From Verrucomicrobiota bacterium (GTDB lineage Bacteria > Verrucomicrobiota > Lentisphaeria > Oligosphaerales > Oligosphaeraceae): a stretch of DNA of 14,252 nucleotides. A program made the position numbers and the translations under genes. A model generated the notes under the pieces. It saw only the letters and a list, made by a program, of their open reading frames with translations. It did no database searches and had not been told where the DNA came from. Of this stretch, positions 1 through 7,468 are shown one piece after another (position 1 is the first letter of the stretch; each line of letters starts with the position of its first letter). The DNA is taken from the NCBI GenBank assembly GCA_022709995.1, contig JAKLHU010000006.1:1-14252 (forward strand), given 5' to 3'.

Positions 1-1293
1 CCGGTGGTTTTCAATCAGGCGGCCTCGGATCAAGTCCGAAGTCGCGTCCAAATCGTCGACCGAGACGATGACGTGGCTGAGGCCCTGGGCGAATTTGTGC
101 ATGGCCATTTCGGTGATATTCTTGTATTTGTAGGAGCCGTCGTCATTGGTCAGGGGGGCGGTGATGGCGGCTTGGATGGACAGCCCGATGACGAGATAGG
201 CGACGGCGACAAAAGCGGCCACCGGGGTCGAAAAAGCCGCCGACACGGTGCAGCCCAGGGCGGCCAGGAAGGCGATTTGCAGCAGGGCCAAGATCATGGC
301 CCGAGTGTAGTTGTTGCCGAACGAGGACACCGCCACCAGGATGGCCGGCCCGTCCGTGGGCTGGAACACGGCCGAGGTCGCTTCGACGCCCTGCCAGTAA
401 TCCTGGGGCGGATTGATGTAGCGGACGGTGACGCTGTCGTCCGCGGCGTCGATGCTTTGCGCGCTGAGCGGCATTTCCTGGAAGGTGCCGCCCATGACAT
501 TCAGGGAGATGTTCAGGAAGGGATCGGCCACCGATGGCGGGGCGGCCGGGTCGCGCAGGCCCCAGAGGCACGGCATTTGCTTCTGGTTGGTGCTGGACGT
601 CGAGCCGGAATAGACGCGGTAGCGGAGAAACAGCGGGTTGTCAGGCGATTTGGTGACGACGTTCCGGAAGACCCAGACTTTGGCGGCGCCGGGCGGCACT
701 TCGCCGGCCTTGGCGATGAGCTGGCGCTTGATTTCGGCCTTGGTGCTGGCCACGTCGTGGTTGTCGCCGAATTCGCCTTTGCGGCGTTCGTAGTCGGCAT
801 CGACCTGGCGGTCGTATTCGGGGGTTTGCGGGAAGAAGCCCCGGCGGCCGACACGGATTTCCTTGTCCAGGCGGGCCAGGTCGTCGGCCGAGAAGTTGCC
901 CCGGTTGACCCGCCAGCTGATCAGGGCGAAGATGACGGCGGCGGAGACGACCAGGATGACGGCATGCATGATGAAGATGCCGAACCACTTTCCGAGCCAG
1001 ATTTTCCAGCGTGGGCAGGGTTTGGACACGACCAGGTGGATGTTGTAGGCTTCGATTTCGCGGGACAGCTGCGAGCAGGCCAGCCACAGTGTTGTCGTGG
1101 AGATCAGGGTGACGACGACGCCCAGCGAGTAGGTGAGGGAAATCTGGACCAGGCCCACGGCGGTGCCGTCGCCGGAGACGGTCACCGGCAGCAGGAACAC
1201 GGCCAAGATGATGAGGGCGAAGAGGACATGAAAGATCTTGGAGCGGATGGCAGACCGCATGGTCTGGATGACGATGGCAAGAAAGGCTTTCAC
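1..1293 (-). CDS. ABC-2-type transporter permease, 3' end beyond window
   Basis: Inner-membrane permease subunit of an ABC exporter-like complex; substrate unknown. I translated it by hand: the minus strand from a GTG at 1293 stays open for 431 codons to the left edge, so the C-terminus is missing. Hydrophobic segments lie at about residues 20-40, 48-73, 102-126, 330-352 and 356-378. After the second comes a stretch with SREIEAYN, VVSKPCPRW and GKWFG, the REIE...SKP.xRW...GK pattern known from ABC-2 permeases. Residues 127-329 form a large soluble, charged insert between membrane segments, presumably extracytoplasmic. The GTG start is favoured because AGGA lies 7 nt upstream and the protein begins MKAFLAIVIQTMRSAIRSK, typical of this family; no in-frame ATG lies between it and an in-frame TAA upstream. 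A well-formed promoter lies about 110 bp upstream. The ATPase partner is not in the window and may lie beyond the left edge. Family is fairly sure; the exact subfamily is not. Confidence 0.8.
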   Translation of the reverse strand, partial: MKAFLAIVIQTMRSAIRSKIFHVLFALIILAVFLLPVTVSGDGTAVGLVQISLTYSLGVVVTLISTTTLWLACSQLSREIEAYNIHLVVSKPCPRWKIWLGKWFGIFIMHAVILVVSAAVIFALISWRVNRGNFSADDLARLDKEIRVGRRGFFPQTPEYDRQVDADYERRKGEFGDNHDVASTKAEIKRQLIAKAGEVPPGAAKVWVFRNVVTKSPDNPLFLRYRVYSGSTSSTNQKQMPCLWGLRDPAAPPSVADPFLNISLNVMGGTFQEMPLSAQSIDAADDSVTVRYINPPQDYWQGVEATSAVFQPTDGPAILVAVSSFGNNYTRAMILALLQIAFLAALGCTVSAAFSTPVAAFVAVAYLVIGLSIQAAITAPLTNDDGSYKYKNITEMAMHKFAQGLSHVIVSVDDLDATSDLIRGRLIENHR

Positions 1294-1300
1294 GTGGTAT

Positions 1301-1304
1301 TCCT
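1301..1304 (-). promoter_or_regulatory. Ribosome binding site supporting GTG start at 1293
   Basis: The minus strand reads AGGA followed by 7 nt and then GTG. It is a short but well-placed Shine-Dalgarno match, and it supports the GTG as the start of the permease rather than a later ATG inside the first membrane region. Confidence 0.5.
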
Positions 1305-1403
1305 GAGCTTGGCGGGGGCAAGGCGCCGGTGGTTGTTCCAAAACGGGAAGCTGCTTCCGGGCGCCGCCGGCTGGCAGCGGCAGAGGCAGGCCGGTAAATT
1401 CAT

Positions 1404-1432
1404 ATTATAACAATTTGACGCAGGTTTTGCAA
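1404..1432 (-). promoter_or_regulatory. Sigma70-type promoter for the permease gene
   Basis: On the minus strand, TTGCAA (1427-1432) is followed by a 17-nt spacer and a perfect TATAAT (1404-1409). The -35 box matches the consensus at 4 of 6 positions and the -10 box at 6 of 6, with ideal spacing. It sits in an AT-rich island within otherwise GC-rich DNA. It would start transcription near 1396 and give an untranslated leader of roughly 100 nt before the GTG at 1293. It suggests that the permease is transcribed separately from the DJ-1 gene upstream. Confidence 0.65.
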
Positions 1433-1521
1433 AGCGGCTTGAGCATGAAGGCCGAATATTTGCGGTTTGGGGGCGTTTTTTCCTCGTCGGCGCAGCCGGT
1501 TCTGGCGGGTTGGCGGTGTGT

Positions 1522-2067
1522 TCATGCTTTGAGCATGCTGTTGGCCAGTTGTTCGGCGACTTCGGGTTTGCCCAGGGCGCGGACCAGTTCGAGGGCGAAA
1601 TCGAGGGATGCGCCGGGTCCGCAGGCGGTGATGACGCGGCGGTCGCGTTCGACGCGCCGGCCGGTGTAGTTGCCGCCGATTTTCCTTTCCATGGTCGGAT
1701 AGCAGGTGTAGGCGTGTCCGGCCAGCAGGCCGGCGGCCTGCAGGGCGAGGGGGGCGGCGCAGATGGCGGCGGCCCAGCCGCCGCGGGCGTGGACGGCGGC
1801 GGCAAAGGCGGTGGCGGTCTGGCTGGCGGCCAGGTTGGTGGCTCCAGGCAGGCCGCCGGGAAAGACCGCCATGGCGAAGTCGGCCGGGTTGAGGTCTTCG
1901 GCCCGGGCGTCGGCGACGATGGTGACGTCATGCGCGCTGGCGACGTGGAGGCCCTGGGCGCCGACGGCGGCGGTGACGACGGTGAAGCCGGCGCGCCGCA
2001 GCACGTCGACCGGCGTGACTGCTTCGATGTCCTCAAAGCCGGGAGCAAGGAAAACGGCGATTTTCAT
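1522..2067 (-). CDS. DJ-1/PfpI family protein (YajL-like)
   Basis: A cytoplasmic protein of the DJ-1/ThiJ/PfpI superfamily. Relatives act as protein or nucleotide deglycases, chaperones or oxidative-stress proteins; the exact activity here is not known. At 181 aa it is the usual single-domain length. The start MKIAVFLAPGFEDIEAVTPVD matches the YajL/DJ-1 N-terminus, with E15 as the conserved acidic residue next to the reactive cysteine. C103 in AAICAAP is the nucleophile-elbow cysteine. TCYPTMERKI (121-130) and the GPGASLDFALELV region (151-163) are also typical. The gene lies 133 bp downstream of the esterase gene on the same strand, so it may be read through from that operon, though the gap is much wider than the 15-bp gaps within it. 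The start codon has only a weak ribosome-binding match. A perfect 6-bp inverted repeat overlaps its stop codon. Family confidence is high. Confidence 0.92.
   Translation of the reverse strand: MKIAVFLAPGFEDIEAVTPVDVLRRAGFTVVTAAVGAQGLHVASAHDVTIVADARAEDLNPADFAMAVFPGGLPGATNLAASQTATAFAAAVHARGGWAAAICAAPLALQAAGLLAGHAYTCYPTMERKIGGNYTGRRVERDRRVITACGPGASLDFALELVRALGKPEVAEQLANSMLKA
1523..1537 (-). repeat. Short inverted repeat at the DJ-1 stop codon
   Basis: CATGCT-TTG-AGCATG is a perfect 6-bp stem with a 3-nt loop, overlapping the stop codon of the DJ-1 gene. No T-run follows on the minus strand, so it is not a standard intrinsic terminator. It may be coincidental or a weak mRNA 3'-end structure. Confidence 0.3.
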
Positions 2068-2200
2068 GGCGACCTGGAGGGGGTTGGGTGATTGTTGGTA
2101 TGCGGCGCGGTCCGTTGCCGGGTTGCCGGGAAAGAGCGGTGGAGCGAGGCGGCGTCAGAGGGTTGGGGCCGAATCACTCGGTCGGGAGGGCGAAGACGGG

Positions 2201-4411
2201 TCAGCGGACGAATACGCGCAGGCGCTTGATGGCGTAGGTCGAGGCGTTTTTGGTGAAGGTCCAGTCGCGGGTATTGGCGGCCGAGCCGGTTCCGGCCGGG
2301 CTGTTGCCGATGCCGAGGTCGGCGTTCTGGCCTGATTTCCAGGCGTTGTAGGCGAAGATGGTCTGTTTGGCGGCATAGTTATGTACCTGCATGCTGCCGT
2401 AGCCGTCCGGCTTGGTCAAGGCGATGTCGTCGCCGAAGTCCCAGAGCAGGTCGCTGGCGCCGGGAATGCCTTTTGTGTTGGGGGCGGCGTAGTTGTGAGG
2501 CCAGAATTCAATGCAGCCGGCTTCTTGGAGGAGAGTGCCGTTGACGATGCCTTTGACATTCGAAATGACCGTCAGGTTGCCGACTTTGGTTTGAAAAACG
2601 GCCTGGGACTGGGCGGTGGGGACGCCGATTTTGGTCGGGTCGTCGGTAAAGGCGTCCATGGCGGCATAGACGTACTGGACCGGTTGGCCCTTGGTCTGCA
2701 GCTCCAGGAAATAGGCGATTCGGGAGAAGGTCTTGATGTTGGCGGCGTTGTTGACGTCATAGACGACGTCGTTGGCGTGGCTGCCGATGGCGAGGTCGTA
2801 GACGAGGGTCATGTCCTTGGCCTCGGGGACGCGGAGCTGGAAGTAGTCGATGACCGGCACGTCGCCGGCGCGGAACGCGGCGGCGGGCAGGCCGGCGGCG
2901 TTGGTGAGGTTGGGCTCCGAGAGCTTGTGCCAGGCGAAGCGCATGGCGACCGGCCGGCTGATGTCGGGATGGGACAGGACGACGGCTTCGCCGTCGATGC
3001 TGGCGGTGGCCGGGAGAAAGTCGGTGCCTTCGGCGATGATTTCGAAGTTGTCCGGCGCCTTGCCGTCCCGGGTGGTCAGGCCGCGGGCGTGGTCGAACGT
3101 GATGCGCAGCGTGTTGCCGGCGATGGTCATCGCCTTGAATTTCGGTCCGGAGAACTCAATGCCGGTCTGGCCGTAGGTGTGAGCCAGGGCGAGCAGGCAG
3201 AGCCGGCGGCCGACTTCCTGCTTGTTTTTCGGATGGATGTCGTTGACGTTGCCGATGTCATTGATGACGGCCATGTGGACGCCGGGAATCTTTTCGCAGG
3301 CGCTTTGGGCTTCCCAGAAGTCGCCCATGACGGTGCTGTCCTGGTTGCCGTCGCCGTAGCGGTAGGGGGCGAGCTGGACGAAGTAGAAGGGGAAGTCCTG
3401 CTGCCAGAGTTGCCGCCAGCCCTTGACGAGGGCGAGTTTCTTGTCGGCATAGAGCATGCCGTCGCGGAGGTTGGCTTCGCCCTGGTACCAGAGGGCGCCG
3501 CGGATGGCATACGGGACGAGGGGGTGGATCATGGCATTGTAGAGGGCGGCCGGGCTGTGCCGCTCACTGGCCGGGACCAGGCTGGGCGGATAGGCCGGGG
3601 CCGGGGTCAGCGGCGTTTCGGCGGCCAAGGCGCTGGCGGCTTGGCCGCGCCAATGGTCGAGCTCGCCCAGGTATTTGGTCAGGATGGCCTTGTAGTCGTC
3701 CTGGCGCGGGTCGGCGCGCAGGAGACTGGCGTGGATGTCCTGGAGGGCGGGGACGGCGGCGAAGCCCTCCGGCGGCGTCCACGGTTCGATGCGGGTGCCT
3801 CCCCAGGACGAATTGAGCAGGCCGATCGGGATGCCGGGGAGCTGGCGGCTCAGTTCGCGGGCAAAGAAATAGCCGGCGGCGGTGAACGAGTCGACCGTGT
3901 CCGAAGTGCAGACGGCCCAGGCGCCCGGGAGGTCTTTTTGCGGATATCCGGCCGTGACATTGTTGACTTTGAACTGGCGGATATGGCTGTTGGCGGCCGC
4001 CAGTTGCTTCTCCTCCTCCGGGTTGATTGAATTCTTGACGACCCAGGCCATGTTGGACTGTCCGGAGCAGAGCCAGACTTCGCCGACCAGGACGTCCTGG
4101 CATTCGACGCGGTTGGCGGCGGCGATGGCGAGGGTGAACGGGCCGCCGGCCGGTTGCGGCGGGAGTTTGACGCGCCAGTTGCCGTTCTGGTCGGCGGTCG
4201 CCTCGGCGGTGACGGTGAGCGCGGTTGTCAGGCTGACGGTGACTTTTTCGGCCGGTTCGGCCCAGCCCCAGACGGGGATGGGCTGGTCGCGCTGGAGGAC
4301 CATGTGGTCGGCGAAGACGGCGGGCAGTTTGACCTCGGCCTGCAGGGCCGGGCCGAGGACCGTCGCCGCCAGGCCGAGGGCCAGGATGAGGCGTTTTGGG
4401 GAGGGCATCAT
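2201..4411 (-). CDS. Secreted sialate O-acetylesterase with extra C-terminal module
   Basis: Predicted to remove O-acetyl esters from sialic acids or other acetylated sugars outside the cytoplasm. The 736-aa product has a signal peptide (about 1-25, cleavage near LQA-E), an N-terminal beta-rich region (about 26-105) and an SGNH-type SASA domain (about 108-410). Key residues are S119 in the SGQSNM nucleophile block, GTRIEPW (205-211), the WYQGEAN block (308-314), and D391/H393 in NDIHPKNK as the distal catalytic Asp/His. A beta-rich linker region (about 420-515) precedes a separate module (about 520-736) rich in Tyr, Asn and Gly that ends KRLRVFVR. That module is not needed for the esterase fold and makes the protein longer than a plain SASA enzyme. 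AAGGAG lies 8 nt before the first ATG, so that start is preferred over the adjacent second ATG. The start is 15 bp downstream of the methyltransferase stop, indicating one operon. True substrate is unknown. Confidence 0.93.
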   Translation of the reverse strand: MMPSPKRLILALGLAATVLGPALQAEVKLPAVFADHMVLQRDQPIPVWGWAEPAEKVTVSLTTALTVTAEATADQNGNWRVKLPPQPAGGPFTLAIAAANRVECQDVLVGEVWLCSGQSNMAWVVKNSINPEEEKQLAAANSHIRQFKVNNVTAGYPQKDLPGAWAVCTSDTVDSFTAAGYFFARELSRQLPGIPIGLLNSSWGGTRIEPWTPPEGFAAVPALQDIHASLLRADPRQDDYKAILTKYLGELDHWRGQAASALAAETPLTPAPAYPPSLVPASERHSPAALYNAMIHPLVPYAIRGALWYQGEANLRDGMLYADKKLALVKGWRQLWQQDFPFYFVQLAPYRYGDGNQDSTVMGDFWEAQSACEKIPGVHMAVINDIGNVNDIHPKNKQEVGRRLCLLALAHTYGQTGIEFSGPKFKAMTIAGNTLRITFDHARGLTTRDGKAPDNFEIIAEGTDFLPATASIDGEAVVLSHPDISRPVAMRFAWHKLSEPNLTNAAGLPAAAFRAGDVPVIDYFQLRVPEAKDMTLVYDLAIGSHANDVVYDVNNAANIKTFSRIAYFLELQTKGQPVQYVYAAMDAFTDDPTKIGVPTAQSQAVFQTKVGNLTVISNVKGIVNGTLLQEAGCIEFWPHNYAAPNTKGIPGASDLLWDFGDDIALTKPDGYGSMQVHNYAAKQTIFAYNAWKSGQNADLGIGNSPAGTGSAANTRDWTFTKNASTYAIKRLRVFVR

Positions 4412-4426
4412 GGGGGCAACTCCTTG

Positions 4427-5122
4427 TCAGCGGGTGAAGACGAGCAGAAATATTTTGTCGGTGGCTTTGATGTCGAGATGGAAGCGTCGTTTTTGGAGCA
4501 GGTTGGCGGTATGTTGGAGAGCCGGTCGGCCGGGGTCGGCGAGGATGAAGGTGGCGTTGGCGGCGGTGCAGCGGTCGACGCAGTCGACGAGGGAGGGGAC
4601 CATGTCCTTGTCGTAGATGAGGTCGCTGCCGAAGGCCAGTGGAAAGTTGCCGGTCAGGTCCGGGTGGCGCCAATCGAGTCGGTGGTAGGTGAGGGTGGAA
4701 ATCTGGTTGAGGGTGGCGTTCCTCCGCAGGAAGGGTTCATTGTCGGGATGGTAGTCGGTGGCGGTCACGGCGCGGGCGCCAAGCTTGGCGGCAGTCAGGG
4801 AGGGAAGGCCGAGGCCGCAGCCGAATTCCAGCGCGTCTTGTCCGCGGCAGAGCTGCGGATGGTCGGCCAGATACTCGGCCAGGGCCTGGGCCGACTCCCA
4901 GAGCCTGGTGAAGTAGGGGATCATGTCGGTGTCGGTCGGCGACGTGATGACATAATGGTCCAGGGCCGCGTCCAAGTCCGTGATCATGGAAAGTTGGAAG
5001 GCCAGATCGCGGACGGTCACCGTCTGTGTTTCGGTGGCGAAGCGGGGTGACGGGGGCGAAGGCGCCGGCTCGGCGGTTGGACCGCGGTCCGGGCGAAGAG
5101 GATTGGGGTCAGCGTCTGGCAT
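4427..5122 (-). CDS. METTL21-like class I SAM-dependent methyltransferase
   Basis: A cytoplasmic seven-beta-strand methyltransferase of the type often annotated as methyltransferase family 16 or nicotinamide N-methyltransferase-like; eukaryotic members methylate protein lysines. In the 231-aa product, motif I is EFGCGLGLPSL (99-109) and D123 in TATDYHP is in the position that binds the SAM ribose. The PYFTRLWESAQALAEYL segment (69-85) matches the family's conserved Trp-containing helix, and D167-x-x-Y170 in SDLIYDKD matches the DxxY motif of METTL21-type enzymes. The first ~28 residues are Pro/Asp-rich and look disordered. There is no signal peptide. It lies between two genes for secreted proteins, 15 bp from each, so it is almost certainly co-transcribed with them. 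The context does not explain its substrate: a protein, a small molecule or a sugar derivative are all possible. Fold is confident, substrate is not. Confidence 0.88.
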   Translation of the reverse strand: MPDADPNPLRPDRGPTAEPAPSPPSPRFATETQTVTVRDLAFQLSMITDLDAALDHYVITSPTDTDMIPYFTRLWESAQALAEYLADHPQLCRGQDALEFGCGLGLPSLTAAKLGARAVTATDYHPDNEPFLRRNATLNQISTLTYHRLDWRHPDLTGNFPLAFGSDLIYDKDMVPSLVDCVDRCTAANATFILADPGRPALQHTANLLQKRRFHLDIKATDKIFLLVFTR

Positions 5123-5137
5123 GGTGTTATCCGCCGG

Positions 5138-7393
5138 TCATCGGGCTTTGGAGACGACCCACACGGGTTTCCAGATGCCGCCGGCGCCAGCTTTGTCCTC
5201 GACTTTGACGACGATGGTTTGTTCCGGTTTGCTCCAGTCGATGGCGTCATTGACCGGGATGGTGAACGGCGTGGTCCAGTCATCGCGTTGGCGGAACAGG
5301 TGTTCGCCGGCCGGTTTGCCGTTGACAAAGACCCAGCAGGACTCGTCAACGGCGCCGAAATACAGGAGCACGTCGCGGTTTTGCCAGTCCGCGGGGATGG
5401 CGACGGTGGTGGCATACCAGGCGAGGCCGTCGTAGCCGGCCGTCAAAGCGCGGGTTTCCGGAGACGGATGGGGGTAGTGCCGATGGGGACTTTCCCAGTT
5501 GCCGTTAATGGGCATCCGGTCCCACTGGCGGAAGACGGCCGGGGCGGTTTCGGACCACTTTTGCGCCTGGCCTTCGTCTTTGGGGTCAAGCCGGAAGGAC
5601 CAGAACAGGGGGGTGGGCAGGAAGGGCGGGGTGAATTCCTTGAATTGTTCCACGCGGCGCACGCCGGTGACGTCACCCCAATACTGTTCATTATGCGGGA
5701 ATTCTTCCAGGCCATGGGCGCGGCGGAACTTCAGCAGGGCCAGGGAGTGGTCGTCCGAGGGCTGGGCGACGGCCAGAAAGATTTGCCGCGAATGCGCGTT
5801 GGCGAGGCGGAGCTTGTCGACGAGGGCCCGTTCCCGGGGCGCCAGATCCAGGGCGGCCGCATCGGCCAGGTACGCGTCGGTCGTGTCGAAGTCGGCTTCC
5901 GTGTAGAAGTCCTTCAGGTTCCACATCACGCCGCGGGCGAAGTTGAAGACCTTGCCTTTGACGAGGATGTCCTTGAGCTGCGGGCCGAACTTGGCGTCCC
6001 AGAGTCCGCGCCAATGGCGATAGTAGGCGCCGACGGCCGGGCCGGCGGCGCCGTAGGCCTGCAGGAAGTGCTGTTCCCAGTGTTCGAAGGGCTGTTCGGG
6101 CTCCTGCAGGGCCTTGGCGAGGACGTAGTAGGAGAATTCCGAGGTGATGTTGGCGCCGGGGGCGTCATAGTCGAAGCCGGTCGGCTGGTGGGCGCGGATG
6201 GCCTGGAAGAGATCGAAGAAATGTTTTTCCAGTCCAAACGGCATCTGGGCGCCGTCGAAGTAGTAGTGCTGGTTGGGGCGCCAGAAGAATTCGGTCAGGC
6301 CGGCCTGTTTCCAGCCCTGGAGCAGTTGCAGGCTGGATTCCAAGTCGAACACGGTGGGGACGATGCCGACGGTGACTTGCGGCAGGAGTTTGACGCGGCG
6401 GGGCGGCGTCTCGTATTCATTGTAGGCGTAGGTCGCGACGCGGGCGTCGGGTCGGATGGCGATCGCGGCCTTGGCGACTTCGTTGGCCATGTGCATGTAG
6501 CGGTCGGTATAGTGGCGGGAGAAGACGTTGCCGGGCGCGGGCTGGTCGGGGTTCACATCGAGGGCGGCGCAGCCAGGGCAGGTGCAGAAGCCGTCGTTGC
6601 CGTCATTTTCGCAGATATTGACGTAGCGTGAGGTCGATGGCTGCTGCCATTGGGCGATGATGTGTCTGTACAGGGCGGCCGAGGACGTGCATATTTTGAT
6701 GGCTTCGGCGGCTTGGCCCGTGAACGCGGCGATGTCATTGGGATCCTGGCCTGGCTTGGGAACGGGGGCGCGGGCGCCGACCCTGGTCAGCGCGAAGAAT
6801 TCGGGGTTGGTGGCGCCGTAGTGCTGCCAGAGTTTGGTGAAGGCGTGGCCGTATTTCGGCGGGTCGTCGTAGGCGCCCATGCGCTGCCGGGCATTCCAGA
6901 GTTGGCCGCCGCGGATGCCGAAGTGGCGGAACGGGGCCTGCCAGCGGCCGCCGCTGGCGCTGATCACCAGGGGGTTCTGGCTGCGATAGGCGATGTCGCC
7001 ATCGCGGTTGAGCCAGCGGACGCCGAGCTCATCCTCCAGAAAATCATACACGGCGTTGCGGGCGCCCTTGGCGCCGTCCCCGTAGAAGAAGGCTTTTTGC
7101 GGGGTGATGGTCCAGACGGCCTCGCCGATGGCCGCGGGCGCCGCTCCGGCCGGGGGCGTGCCAACCGCAAAGACAAACGCGTCGTCGGCGACCTGGTCGG
7201 GAGTCAGCATCGGCACTTTGATGCCCGTGACCAGCTCCAGGTGCAGGACGAGCTCCTCCGCGGCCGGGATGTCGTTTTTGGCTGCGGCGACCACGGCGGC
7301 TTTTTCCGGGACGATGGTGGTGGCCGCCGTGGCGGGAAGGGCGGATAGGATTAGGACAGTCGCAAGAACGGCAGCGCCGAGACGTCGGATCAT
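5138..7393 (-). CDS. Secreted DUF4838 domain protein, glycoside-hydrolase-like
   Basis: A secreted protein probably involved in polysaccharide breakdown; DUF4838 proteins are common in PVC and Bacteroidota glycan loci and lack a firmly known activity that I can name. The 751-aa product has a signal peptide (about 1-24, LPATAA). An N-terminal alpha/beta domain (about 25-145) includes the ARNAVYDFLEDELGVRWL signature (111-128), resembling the accessory domain that precedes glycoside hydrolase barrels. The DUF4838 core is at about 155-500, with a cysteine cluster C261, C270, C272, C275 around NDGFCTCPGC. A C-terminal beta-sandwich (about 640-751; YATTVAIP, CWVFVNGKPAGEH, IWKPVWV) resembles GH2-type sugar-binding domains. 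AGGAG lies 7 nt before the ATG. It is second in the operon, 75 bp after the oxidoreductase and 15 bp before the methyltransferase. A GC-rich palindrome sits in the 75-bp gap. Confidence 0.88.
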   Translation of the reverse strand: MIRRLGAAVLATVLILSALPATAATTIVPEKAAVVAAAKNDIPAAEELVLHLELVTGIKVPMLTPDQVADDAFVFAVGTPPAGAAPAAIGEAVWTITPQKAFFYGDGAKGARNAVYDFLEDELGVRWLNRDGDIAYRSQNPLVISASGGRWQAPFRHFGIRGGQLWNARQRMGAYDDPPKYGHAFTKLWQHYGATNPEFFALTRVGARAPVPKPGQDPNDIAAFTGQAAEAIKICTSSAALYRHIIAQWQQPSTSRYVNICENDGNDGFCTCPGCAALDVNPDQPAPGNVFSRHYTDRYMHMANEVAKAAIAIRPDARVATYAYNEYETPPRRVKLLPQVTVGIVPTVFDLESSLQLLQGWKQAGLTEFFWRPNQHYYFDGAQMPFGLEKHFFDLFQAIRAHQPTGFDYDAPGANITSEFSYYVLAKALQEPEQPFEHWEQHFLQAYGAAGPAVGAYYRHWRGLWDAKFGPQLKDILVKGKVFNFARGVMWNLKDFYTEADFDTTDAYLADAAALDLAPRERALVDKLRLANAHSRQIFLAVAQPSDDHSLALLKFRRAHGLEEFPHNEQYWGDVTGVRRVEQFKEFTPPFLPTPLFWSFRLDPKDEGQAQKWSETAPAVFRQWDRMPINGNWESPHRHYPHPSPETRALTAGYDGLAWYATTVAIPADWQNRDVLLYFGAVDESCWVFVNGKPAGEHLFRQRDDWTTPFTIPVNDAIDWSKPEQTIVVKVEDKAGAGGIWKPVWVVSKAR

Positions 7394-7446
7394 GGTTGAC
7401 TCCTGGAGACAGGGGAAATGGTTGGTGGAAAACCGTGAAATTGCGT

Positions 7447-7461
7447 CCCGGGCCGGCCGGG
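7447..7461 (-). repeat. GC-rich hairpin between oxidoreductase and DUF4838 genes
   Basis: CCCGG-GCCGG-CCGGG forms a 5-bp GC stem, with further GGCCGGCC symmetry, inside the 75-bp intergenic gap. No U-run follows directly on the minus strand, so it is not a classical terminator. It could attenuate or stabilise the operon transcript; function is not shown. Confidence 0.3.
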
Positions 7462-7468
7462 GGGGCGT

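Noticed and set aside
641..1321. 226-codon minus-strand frame with an ATG start
   Set aside because: It is extremely rich in Arg, Pro and His and overlaps the ABC permease in another frame; it is a frame-shifted shadow.
4..1410. 468-codon plus-strand open frame at the left edge
   Set aside because: Gly/Asp/Arg-rich with no domain. The opposite strand, read from a GTG, gives a coherent membrane protein with family motifs.
1290..2048. 252-codon minus-strand frame overlapping the DJ-1 gene
   Set aside because: Pro/Ser/Thr/Ala-rich sequence typical of a shifted reading of GC-rich coding DNA. The DJ-1 frame has the catalytic Cys and Glu.
2381..4030. 549-codon plus-strand open frame opposite the acetylesterase
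   Set aside because: Low-complexity Gly/Asp/Val/Glu composition and no motifs; it is a shadow of the esterase gene, whose catalytic blocks are intact.
5219..6631. 470-codon plus-strand open frame opposite the DUF4838 gene
   Set aside because: Gly/Val/Glu-rich antisense shadow with no domain signature; the DUF4838 protein on the other strand has a signal peptide and conserved motifs.
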